A stretch of DNA of 64,000 bases from Ignavibacteriota bacterium. GTDB taxonomy: Bacteria; Bacteroidota; Ignavibacteria; UBA10030; UBA6906. The position numbers and the translations under genes are program-made. The DNA lies in assembly GCA_016707525.1 (NCBI GenBank), contig JADJHP010000011.1, positions 161,152-225,151 of the forward strand. Direction: 5' to 3'. The notes beneath the pieces were generated by a model. It was not told the origin of the DNA. It worked only from the letters and a program-made list of their open reading frames with translations, and ran no database searches. Positions 56,766 through 64,000 of this stretch are shown here, one piece after another (positions within the stretch are counted from its first letter, which is position 1; each line of letters starts with the position of its first letter).

Positions 56766-57023
56766 GGGGCAACTCCTTCTGTAAGGGAGGGAACCGTCCA
56801 ATGTAACCGCCATTGTGGAAGGATGCAAGCAAGCGGTTTGAGACGTTCATTTCTCACCACTCCGCGTGGATCGCGTCCGCCGGCGTCAAAACGCAAGCGC
56901 AGGTCGCCGGAAGAATCTGAAGTAACCACCCATCGACGTGGGCTTCGGGCCCTGCACTGTGCACGCTCGCTGGCTTCAACGCATGCGAACCCGCGAACGC
57001 CATAGTTGCCGCCTGAACTCCCC

Positions 57024-57052
57024 TTGCATCCAATGGACCACGGGTGTACATT
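57024..57052 (+). promoter_or_regulatory. Promoter TTGCAT-N17-TACATT
   Basis: Boxes at 57024-57029 and 57047-57052, followed by G as in other promoters here. It drives the DUF5674 operon (ATG at 57146). It lies in the 380-bp divergent gap after the gene at 56319, which otherwise holds nothing I recognise. Confidence 0.75.
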
Positions 57053-57145
57053 GCGATACGGCAGGCTGCCATGTGCAGCTGTGCCATCGCTCCTCATCAC
57101 CCGAGCAACCAGGCATCAGGACACAGCGTATTCCGGGGACACTGC

Positions 57146-57499
57146 ATGGACTCACAGATCCTCATTCCGACCAGCCGGTTGAAGGTCCCCGACCTGGAAC
57201 GCTTCAGAAACGCTCCGTTTGAGAACATGATCAAGTTCACCGTGGACGTCAGTCTGCGGAAGATCGCCCTGGGCGGAGAAATGTACGCCGATTCGGAAGA
57301 GGTACTCCTGAGCACAGGATCAAGTTAGGTTGACATTTGGGGGGGGAACCTCTGGCCCTGGGCACAGCCGCCGCGGATCGAATACATCTCGCTGATCAAT
57401 ATCCGCCCGGCCCTTGAGAACCGTGGAATGGAGATCCAACTGGAAAGTGTGCGCGATGCGGTCCATGCGATCGTCCGTGCATGGGTGGAGATCGCATGA
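57146..57499 (+). CDS. DUF5674-family protein with one in-frame TAG
   Basis: A ~117-residue protein. The N-terminal half is ILIPTSRLKVPDLERFRN ... DVSLRKIALGGEMYADSEEVLLSTGSS, then an in-frame TAG at 57326-57328, then VDIWGGNLWPWAQPPRIEYISLINIRPALENRGMEIQLESVRDAVHAIV in the same frame. The TAG sits where DUF5674 proteins have Gln (GS-x-Q-x-D-I-W-G), consistent with CAG-to-TAG or a base error. The role is unknown. It overlaps the next gene by four bases (ATGA). Confidence 0.7.
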
Positions 57500-57831
57500 C
57501 CATCTGGCACAAGTCCATGGATCCCGAAAAATGGGGTCGCTACCCGGTCGAACGACAGATCCTGATGATCGGCAGCGAATTCGCCCGTGCGAAGAATCTC
57601 CTGCATGCCGGACTCCCTGATGAAGTGCAGCAGTGTTTTGAGCGTGCGTTCGAACTTCTGGATCTCTGCACAACGGACCCGAAGTGGAAGTCCCGGACCA
57701 AGGAACTGCTCCGGTTCAGGGAGATGCTCGGCGAGCTCTATTTGGGCTGTCCCCCGGGAGACACGCGGTTCATGATGATGTATCGGACCCTCATGTCATG
57801 GACGGGAAGCACATCGCAAGTGGAGATCTAA
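57496..57831 (+). CDS. Hypothetical partner of DUF5674 protein
   Basis: A 111-residue soluble, helical protein (FARAKNLLHAGLPDEVQQCFERAFELLDLC, LLRFREMLGELYLGC). No family is recognised. The four-base overlap with the DUF5674 gene shows they are one operon; two small coupled genes of this kind can be toxin-antitoxin-like, but nothing in the sequence proves it. Confidence 0.55.
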   Translation: MTIWHKSMDPEKWGRYPVERQILMIGSEFARAKNLLHAGLPDEVQQCFERAFELLDLCTTDPKWKSRTKELLRFREMLGELYLGCPPGDTRFMMMYRTLMSWTGSTSQVEI

Positions 57832-57996
57832 CGGCGTGATCGTACCCACTCACCGCACGCTGCTCCCTCACCGCAGACAGGCGGGATGAGAGATGGAAAA
57901 AGGCGCCCTCACGCACTTTGCTACAAACAAAGCTCCGAATTCGTTTTGGATCCGCACATGCGGACTTGGGTAATGTCTTTGACGAGGGACGCGTAT

Positions 57997-59326
57997 ATGA
58001 AAACTCCGATCTCCCGGCCGCTCGCAACGATCCTCCTCCTCTTCCTGGCGCCTTTCGCGGGTATCGAAGCACAGACAGGCACCGGCGTCTGGAGACAGCT
58101 TGCCGTTCCGGCATCGCCGGGGATGGCCTACTCGTTCATTGACTTCTCTGACTCGTTGCACGGATGGTTGATGTCGCCGGACCGGTACTTCTCGCTGACC
58201 ACGGACGGAGGGCAGACCTGGCGGGGTCCGCACATGGTGGGAGACTCCGGGAGCCGTACGTTCGATGAAATGGCTCGGAGGAGACACCGGGGTGGTAGCG
58301 GTCGATGCGGGGTCAGGGCTGAATGGCGTGTCGCAGCTCCTGCGCACAACGGACCGCGGGCAGAGCTGGATCTCCTCGTTGGCAGCTGCGGGCAAGCGAT
58401 TCAACAGTCTGGTCTCGCTGCTCAACAGATCCCTGATCGGATATGTTGCGTTGGGGCGTGAATGGGGTGAGGTGTGGCTGTGCACATCGACCGATCTGGG
58501 CACCACGTGGCGGGTGGATAGTCTTCCGGATGGCAGACTCCGAAAAACGAAGGACTTCGGCATCCTCTCGGCGGACCGGATGATCTTCTGTTCGGGTTTT
58601 GGAGGGATGGTAGGAGACGGCATGATCGTCCGCAGCGCGGACTTCGGGAAGACCTGTTCGACCATGGTCTCGCCGCCCGACCTGACCTTCAGCGAGGGCC
58701 AGTTCATGAGCGCCGAGTTGAGCTATTTTAGCTATAGTCGGGGGGACGAATATCCGAGGCCCGAATCGTTCGCATACAATGCTGTCCTCGATAGGGCGGT
58801 CTCCATTCCTGTATGGAGCATGGGTGCGCTGTTCCGTGACCTGACCGTATTCTCGGTGCCGCAAAGTGCGAGCATGACCGCGCGGACCCTGGATCCTTTG
58901 GATTCGACGTACACGGTCGGTCCGTACATCTCCATAAACGATTGCCTGGTGGATCTCTGCATGATATCCCCGACGTGCGGATGGCTGTTGGATGGTCGGG
59001 GGCGGGTCTTCCGGCGCGTGGACCTGCTCACTGCGGTCCCGGGCCACCGGTTCATTGTGCCGGAGAGGTTCATTCTCTTGCAGAACTATCCCAACCCATT
59101 CAACCCGAGCACGACGGTCCGGTATGAGTTGCCCTCGGCAGGTGAGGTGGATCTCCGTGTGACGGATGTGCTGGGGAGGGAGGTGTACCGTGCCGTGGGG
59201 AGACAGGCCGCCGGGGAGCACGCCGAGACGATCGAACTTCCGGGCCACGCATCGGGCGTCTACTATTGTATCGTGCAGTTCAACAGCGGTGCGCGGCAAA
59301 CGGTGAAGATGGCGTTGGTGCGGTGA
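57997..59326 (+). CDS. Secreted BNR/Ycf48-like repeat protein with T9SS sorting domain, frameshifted
   Basis: A ~440-residue protein. A signal peptide (LATILLLFLAPFAGIEA) is followed by beta-propeller-like repeats: FIDFSDSLHGWLMSPD, LLRTTDRGQSW, LCTSTDLGTTWRVD, IVRSADFGKT. The frame breaks at ~58270 (expected TFDEMKWLGGDTGVV). The C-terminus is the sorting domain LLQNYPNPFNPSTTVRYEL and DVLGREVYRAV. GAGGGAC precedes the ATG. Its role is likely extracellular; no catalytic motif is seen. Confidence 0.82.
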
Positions 59327-59332
59327 CGCCCT

Positions 59333-60001
59333 CTAGTGCCGGGACACGAACGAAAGTCGTTCGCTCTTGATGTACATGAAAGAGGAATGGGCGTAGAAGT
59401 ACTTGATCAATCCATTCCGGTGCTGGTACACCGCGTAGGGCGCGACGTATCCATCACCGCCGACGCGGACTGAATCCGGCAGTTGCTGGTACGCCCGACG
59501 GAATATCCCGTACGAGCTCTGGCCGGTCTTGAAGAGTGCCGCCAGATCGACCCTCATCGTGTCCGCGGTATACGAGGTGATGAACGTCGTGGATACCGTA
59601 ACGATGGCCGTATCAATTGCTCCCGGATGGACCATATCCGGGGTGTTCTTCTGTGTGATCACGGTGTCCCTGCCGGTCACCAGGACAGTCACCGTGCCGG
59701 CCGTAGAGTCACCCGTGACACCCGTGACCTGCCATGAGCGCGTCCCCCGCGATTCCGTCCTTGCGGTCATGGTCCCCCAATACATATTTCCTTCCTCATA
59801 CCAATAGGTGTAATCAATAACGGTCCCCACGGTCGAAGGGAACTCCATTCTGGCGACAGAGGGCGAGGGGGGCTCAGGAGTACCTCCGGTTGGCGCTGCC
59901 GGGTCATCTTTGCAGCCGGCGGAAAGGACCAGGATCCCCAGGGATGCAAGGCGGAACAGCGGGACCAGGGAGTGAAGCAGATGAGTTGTGGACGAGGCCA
60001 T
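59333..60001 (-). CDS. Lipoprotein of unknown function
   Basis: A 222-residue protein with a long hydrophobic leader and lipobox LSAGC (Cys30). It has a Pro/Thr-rich linker (DDPAAPTGGTPEPPSPS) and a beta-rich body with VIDYTYWYEEGNMYWGTMTARTESRGTRSW. No named family. The ATG at 60001 is chosen because the promoter at 60042-60070 lies between it and longer in-frame starts; GGGGGAAA precedes it. Confidence 0.65.
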   Translation of the reverse strand: MASSTTHLLHSLVPLFRLASLGILVLSAGCKDDPAAPTGGTPEPPSPSVARMEFPSTVGTVIDYTYWYEEGNMYWGTMTARTESRGTRSWQVTGVTGDSTAGTVTVLVTGRDTVITQKNTPDMVHPGAIDTAIVTVSTTFITSYTADTMRVDLAALFKTGQSSYGIFRRAYQQLPDSVRVGGDGYVAPYAVYQHRNGLIKYFYAHSSFMYIKSERLSFVSRH

Positions 60002-60041
60002 GTCATTTTCCCCCATATCATTAGTGGTACACACCGCCTTC

Positions 60042-60070
60042 AATATAGAGCAGCAGTGATGGATTGTCAA
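60042..60070 (-). promoter_or_regulatory. Promoter (minus strand) TTGACA-N17-TATATT
   Basis: Read on the minus strand, TTGACA (complement of 60065-60070) and TATATT (complement of 60042-60047) are 17 bp apart, followed by G. It drives the lipoprotein gene ending at 59333. Confidence 0.85.
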
Positions 60071-60111
60071 TGCCGCTTGCTGGCGCTATGAATGGCGGTG
60101 CCGGCCGGTGC

Positions 60112-60136
60112 AGGGCGGTGCATGCACCGCCCCTAC
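60112..60136. repeat. REP-like palindrome, copy 4
   Basis: It contains the same GGCGGTGCATGCACCGCC core as 1976-1997. It is followed by AAATGGATACACGATCCCC, which diverges slightly from the copy at 60331. It lies in a 646-bp gap (60071-60716) with no gene. Confidence 0.75.
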
Positions 60137-60330
60137 AAATGGATACACGATCCCCGACGGCCGTTGATCTCCGATCCACCAGTCCTGGCTAAAACAGGTA
60201 CTCGAGATGGCATGATGTATGAACGACACGATGGACCTCGATGTGCGCCTGCCGAACGATGGAGAACACGAGGTGCGGACCGTGGCAGGGGCGGTCCCGG
60301 TAGTCGCACCGGCGGTGCCGGTCATCGTGG

Positions 60331-60355
60331 GGGGCGGTGCATGCACCGCCCCTAC
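60331..60355. repeat. REP-like palindrome, copy 5
   Basis: The same palindrome in the same orientation as 60112; the downstream 60 bp are also partly similar, so the ~200-bp block may be a tandem duplication. Confidence 0.75.
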
Positions 60356-60565
60356 ACATGGATACGGAATCGCGGGGGCCCGGCGATCGCCGATCGTGAA
60401 TTCGGGTTTCCCCCACCCCCGCAAGCAGGTTCCAGCGCTTCTCATTATCCGTTGTCCATGGATCATGGATAATCAAAGTGGGGAATCTACCCTTTTTGCA
60501 TCCGTTATGGCGAAACCACCCACCCGCAGAATCCCCCAAAACAGCGCGTATCGCGCAAGTATCAC

Positions 60566-60593
60566 TTGACTTTCAGCCTCAATTCCGTATCTT
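60566..60593 (+). promoter_or_regulatory. dcw-cluster promoter TTGACT-N16-TATCTT
   Basis: The boxes at 60566-60571 and 60588-60593 are 16 bp apart. It lies ~120 bp upstream of mraZ, as expected for the division-cluster promoter that MraZ itself represses through upstream GTGGG(A/T/G) repeats; GTGGGTAAAAGTGGGTAA at ~60605-60622 is just downstream. Confidence 0.75.
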
Positions 60594-60716
60594 AGGTTCC
60601 TAGCGTGGGTAAAAGTGGGTAATCGTTGGGAACCGTAGCTTCCCTCTCGCGGGTGACGAGTCGCGCCCGCACCACTATCCCATTCTCCAACTGTTCCACT
60701 CCGAACGGAGCATCAG

Positions 60717-61162
60717 GTGTCGTCCTTCAAAGGATCGTACGCATACTCTGCCGACAGCAAAGGGCGCGTGAACATCCCCGCCCGGCTGCGCAAGTACGTC
60801 TCGAGCGAGGCGAATGATACATTCGTCATCACACGGGGCTTCGAGCAATGCCTGTTCGTGTATCCGCTCGATGAGTGGAACAAACTCGAGGAAAGCATCC
60901 GTCAATTGTCGCCGACGAATGCGCAACACCGTTTCTTCATGCGTGTGCTGCTCGAGCGTGCGACAGAGTCGCAGCTCGACGGCCAGTTCCGCATTTCCAT
61001 TCCGAAAGAACTCCTTCAGTTCGCAGGATAGAGAACGAGGTTCTGATCATCGGTGTGCTCGAGCACATCGAGATCTGGAACCCGCAGCAGTACGAACAGT
61101 ACCTGAAGACTCAGGCCCAGAGCTACGAGTCCGTCGCACAAACCGTTCTGCAAAAAACATAG
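60717..61162 (+). CDS. mraZ: MraZ transcriptional regulator, one-base frame break
   Basis: A ~148-residue protein with the two AbrB-like SpoVT folds of MraZ: FKGSYAYSADSKGRVNIPARLR and GQFRISIPKELLQFAGI(E)NEVLIIGVLEHIEIWNP. The frame breaks at ~61025 (one A missing in GCAGGAATAG). The GTG at 60717 follows CGGAG. MraZ represses the dcw cluster, and GTGGG repeats at ~60606 and ~60616 are its likely binding site. It is essential or conserved, so the break is a sequencing error. Confidence 0.93.
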
Positions 61163-61165
61163 CGA

Positions 61166-62112
61166 GTGAACGGAACGGCCTATCACACCCCGGCCCTGTG
61201 CCGGGAAGCAGTTGACCTGCTGATGGCCGATACCGGGGGATCATTTGTCGACGGAACGGTCGGAGGAGGAGGACACGCGTGGGAGATCTGCTCCCACCTC
61301 CAGGGCCCCGGCCGTCTGCTCTGTCTCGATGCGGACGACGAAGCACTTGCCTCTGCCCGGTCCCGGCTTGCGGGATTCGCGGACCGCACGACGTTCGTCC
61401 GGACCAACTTCCGGTTCCTCCGCGCAGCGATGCAGGAAGCGGGGTGGACCGGCGCCAGCGGGATACTCCTGGATCTGGGCATCTCGTCGCATCAGATCGA
61501 TGCTGTGGAACGCGGGTTCACGTTCCGCGGCGATGAGCGTTTGGATATGCGCATGGACCGGCGTCAGCCGCTCAGCGCGTGGGATATTGTGAACACGTAC
61601 GACGAGCGCAGACTCGCCGATGTGATCTATCAGTACGGCGAGGAACAGAATGCGCGCCGCATCGCACGGTCGATCGTGGGCCACCGCCCGGTGCATACCA
61701 CCGGCGAGCTCCGCGATGTGGTGGCGGCGTTCACGCCGGACCGATTTTTGAACAAGTCACTTGCGCGCGTCTTCAGGCGCTGCGCATCGAAAGTGAATGG
61801 GAACTCGACAGCCCCAGGGCTGTCCTCGCAGATGCCCGCGACCTGCTCGCACCGGGTGGCCGGATCGTGGTGATCTCGTACCATTCTCTCGAAGACCGTA
61901 TCGTGAAGGAATTCTTCCGTGCGGTGTCCACGGTTCCGTTCGACCGTGATGTGCCGGTGATGCCGGGAGAGGAACCCGAGCCGGAGTTCCGCCTCATCAC
62001 CCGCAAGCCGGTCGTACCGACAGAGCAGGAGATCAGCGACAATCCGAGGGCACGCAGCGCAAAGATGCGTGCCGCCGAACGACGATATGTGGGAACGCAG
62101 GCATCACATTAA
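61166..62112 (+). CDS. rsmH: 16S rRNA m4C1402 methyltransferase RsmH, one-base frame break
   Basis: A ~315-residue methyltransferase. The SAM site is FVDGTVGGGGHAWEI, then LLCLDADDEAL, ILLDLGISSHQID, and GFTFRGDERLDMRMD. The last part is LLAPGGRIVVISYHSLEDRIVKEFF. The frame breaks near 61770 where TTCCAG has lost one C (expected ARVFQALRIESEWEL). The GTG at 61166 begins four bases after mraZ. RsmH methylates C1402 of 16S rRNA and is the second gene of the dcw cluster. Confidence 0.95.
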
Positions 62113-62581
62113 GCGGAATGCACCGCCGCCGCCGATGGAACCGACCCGGGAGAACCGGTACGTGTACGGAGGCGGACAGCAGGGCACCGGCTCCGGCACG
62201 GGAAGCAGCAGCGGCACGGGCACCGGCAATGTGTCCGGCTACGCAGTGCGCCAGAACAAGCACGGCGTGCGCAAGCGGATGTCGACGTTCAATTTCATCG
62301 TCGGCTCTTCGCCCTCGCGGATCCTGGTCGTCCTCTATATCAACACGATCGCGGTGGATGAGCTGACGGGTGAGCAACGGACTGCGGCGCAGAGGCAGCG
62401 GCAGCTGGATCTCAATGCTGCGCTGCAGGCCGAAGTGAACAAGTCGTCGCTCGAACGTGTCGGACGCATCGCCGTCGAGAAGCTCGGGATGCAATACCCC
62501 CGCGAGCAACCACAGGTGTTCGAAGTACCGTCGGATCTGAAAGACCGCGCCGAGGAAGTGCGTGGGGAGTTCCAGCAGTGA
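62087..62581 (+). CDS. FtsL-like cell-division protein with Gly/Ser/Thr-rich N-terminus
   Basis: A 164-residue protein in the FtsL position between rsmH and ftsI. A low-complexity linker (GTGSGTGSSSGTGTG) and a basic stretch precede a short hydrophobic segment (TFNFIVGSSPSRILVVLYINTIAV), then a coiled-coil-like helix (AQRQRQLDLNAALQAEVNKSSL) and GRIAVEKLGMQYP, which matches FtsL ends. The start overlaps rsmH by 26 bases. It connects the divisome complexes in the membrane. Confidence 0.75.
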   Translation: MWERRHHIKRNAPPPPMEPTRENRYVYGGGQQGTGSGTGSSSGTGTGNVSGYAVRQNKHGVRKRMSTFNFIVGSSPSRILVVLYINTIAVDELTGEQRTAAQRQRQLDLNAALQAEVNKSSLERVGRIAVEKLGMQYPREQPQVFEVPSDLKDRAEEVRGEFQQ

Positions 62582-64000
62582 TCGGCCAGCCTGCCGGGCT
62601 TAAGACAGGCCTGGTGCCGCTCGAGCGTCACCGCCGGCGGCCGCTCGGCATCAAGATCGGTCTGCTCCTGCTCTTTGTCATACGTGCCCTGCGCCTGCTA
62701 CATATCCAGCTGGTCCGGGCGTCGGAGTTCCGGGAGATCGCCCGGAAGCAATACGAAGCACCCATCGTGCTTCGCGGCACGCGAGCCATCATGGACCGCA
62801 ACGCCAAGGTGTGGTCTCGAACGCCACGTCCGTGTCGTTCTGCGCCGACCCGAAGGTCGCCGGAAGTGAACAGGATGATATCGCGATCGCCCTTGCGCGG
62901 TGTTCAAGCGGCCGAAGCAGGTGTATCTCGACCTGATGCGCGATCCGGCAGAAGCGGTTCGTCGTCCTCGAACGGCAATGTCGAGGCCCTCGCGTGCAGC
63001 GAAGGTGCCGGTCGCCGAACTGCGCGGGCTGATCGTGATGAACGAACCACGGCGCATCTATCATTACGAGCATGTCGCCGGACAGCTCCTGGGTGTGACC
63101 GGTGTGGAGCACACGGGCCTCAAAGGACTCGAGATGCAGTACGACCGGTGGCTCGGGGCGAGCCTGGCAGCGTCATGATGCAGCGCGACGCACCCAACCG
63201 CACGCGCGCTTCGGCCGAGTATCCGCGCATCGATCCGGAGGACGGGCTCAATCTCGAACTGACGATCGACGCCAGTATCAGCAGGTGGCAGAAGAAGAAC
63301 TCGCCAGGGGCGTGGCGAAGATGCGGGCCGAGGCCGGGCTCGTGGTGATGGTGGACCCGTCCACCGGCGAGATCCTTGCGCTGGCGCATGTACCGCGTGT
63401 GGACCCGAACAATACGGCGACACTCGACCAGGCGACGCTGCGCAACCGGTCGATCACGGACATGTTCGAACCGGGCTCCGTCTTCAAGATCGTTACGGCC
63501 ACCGCGGCGCTCGAAAAAGGTGTTGTGAAGCCGGAGGAACTCTTCAACGGAGAGAAGGGACGGTAGGCTAACGCCCTGACCGGTGCCGGACGAACGATCC
63601 CGGTGACGGACACGCATCCGCTCGGCACCGTGACGTTCCGCCAGGCCGTGGAGCAGTCCAGCAATGTCGTGATGGCCAAGCTCGCCGCGGATCGACGCAC
63701 AGACGATGTTCGAGACGGCGGCGCTTCGGGTTCGGGACCCTGAGCGGCATCGAACTCCCCGGGCAGGAAACCCCGGCGCGCTGCCAAGGCCGGTCGATTG
63801 GTCCGGTGCAACGCTCCGGACGATGGCCTGCCGGGTATGGCGTCGTGACGCCGCTGCAATTGGTGATGGCGTATGCAGCCCTCGCCAACAAGGGCGTCCT
63901 GTTGAAGCCCTTCGTGGTGCGGAAGGTCCCGGATGAACGGCGAGATGAATACCCATCGTGCAACCATCGGTCGTGCGGCGTGTGATGTCCGAGGAAACGG
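62578..64000 (+). CDS. ftsI: Division-specific transpeptidase FtsI/PBP2-type, many frameshifts, 3' partial
   Basis: The locus starts with a membrane anchor (GIKIGLLLLFVIRALRLLHIQLVRASEF) after overlapping the ftsL-like gene. It then shows, in several frames, GTRAIMDRN (PBP dimer region), VTGVEHTGLKGLEMQYD, NLELTIDASI, VVMVDPSTGEILALAHVPRVDPNN, the catalytic SVFK (FEPGSVFKIVTATAALE) and the SSN motif (EQSSNVVMAKLA). There are at least seven frame breaks and an apparent in-frame TAG at ~63565, too many to be natural in an essential gene. It crosslinks septal peptidoglycan. The window ends inside it. Confidence 0.88.

Noticed and set aside
57326..57328. Stop-codon reassignment (TAG as amino acid)
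   Set aside because: Other genes here, such as hsdR and mcrB-region genes, end normally or at TAG where protein ends are expected; one isolated TAG is better explained by an error.

Overview
The window reads as one contig piece of a GC-rich bacterium of the FCB group, most likely Ignavibacteriota/Kapabacteria-like rather than classical Bacteroidia. The evidence is three secreted proteins that end in the NYPNPFNP-type T9SS sorting domain (13.2-15.8 kb, 50.4-51.4 kb minus strand, 58.0-59.3 kb), many lipoproteins and signal-peptide proteins, and about ten promoters of the form TTGACA-N16-18-TAnATTG. It is a draft-quality sequence: at least 20 single-base insertions or deletions, often in homopolymers, break otherwise normal genes, including the essential mraZ, rsmH and ftsI. 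A stretch near 41.5-41.75 kb dissolves into G runs. I annotate such genes as single loci and say where the frame breaks.

Layout. 0-0.5 kb: 3' end of mfd. 0.5-16.8 kb: a gene-sparse region of small, mostly monocistronic genes (polysaccharide deacetylase, GH43-like lipoprotein, nitrilase-family amidohydrolase, GNAT, TonB-domain protein, cupin, EFR1-type ferredoxin, DUF4256, a large T9SS LamG protein) with many intergenic repeats and clear promoters. 17.1-23.6 kb: a restriction island with a PD-(D/E)XK nuclease, McrB, McrC, a GIY-YIG protein and a UDG-like protein. 23.8-33.3 kb: a type I restriction-modification locus (hsdM, hsdS, a small nuclease-like gene, a second hsdS tail remnant, a PHP-domain/SMC-like ATPase, hsdR) whose base usage in the first half is unlike its neighbours, suggesting transfer. 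33.6-36.0 kb: an esterase with MORN-like repeats, then a helix-hairpin-helix protein and a DUF488 protein. 36.1-46 kb: DraG-type ADP-ribosylglycohydrolase, membrane HELSH protein, DinB, GH97, pRiA4b ORF-3-like protein, serine hydrolase and a PabB-PabC fusion. 45.9-48.8 kb: two GNAT acetyltransferases and a complete tripartite HipBST toxin-antitoxin operon with three evenly spaced operators. 49-60 kb: SRPBCC protein, HELSH peptidase, a T9SS protein, a TfoX domain fused to a histone-H1-like lysine tail, GH39, an ECF sigma factor with a partner membrane protein, a terminated ~175-nt transcript candidate, a DUF5674 operon, another T9SS protein and a lipoprotein. 60.6-64 kb: the start of the dcw cell-division cluster (mraZ-rsmH-ftsL-ftsI), running off the end.

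How it fits together. The housekeeping ends (mfd, dcw) bracket an accessory interior dominated by DNA restriction (methyl-directed McrBC, type I RM and several extra nuclease or glycosylase-like genes), a toxin-antitoxin operon, and secreted carbohydrate-active or adhesive proteins typical of a polysaccharide-degrading heterotroph. The items I consider most worth following are the HipBST operator array, the McrBC/GIY-YIG/UDG-like island, the PHP-ATPase inside the type I locus, the TfoX-H1 fusion, and the 55.8-56.0 kb transcript.
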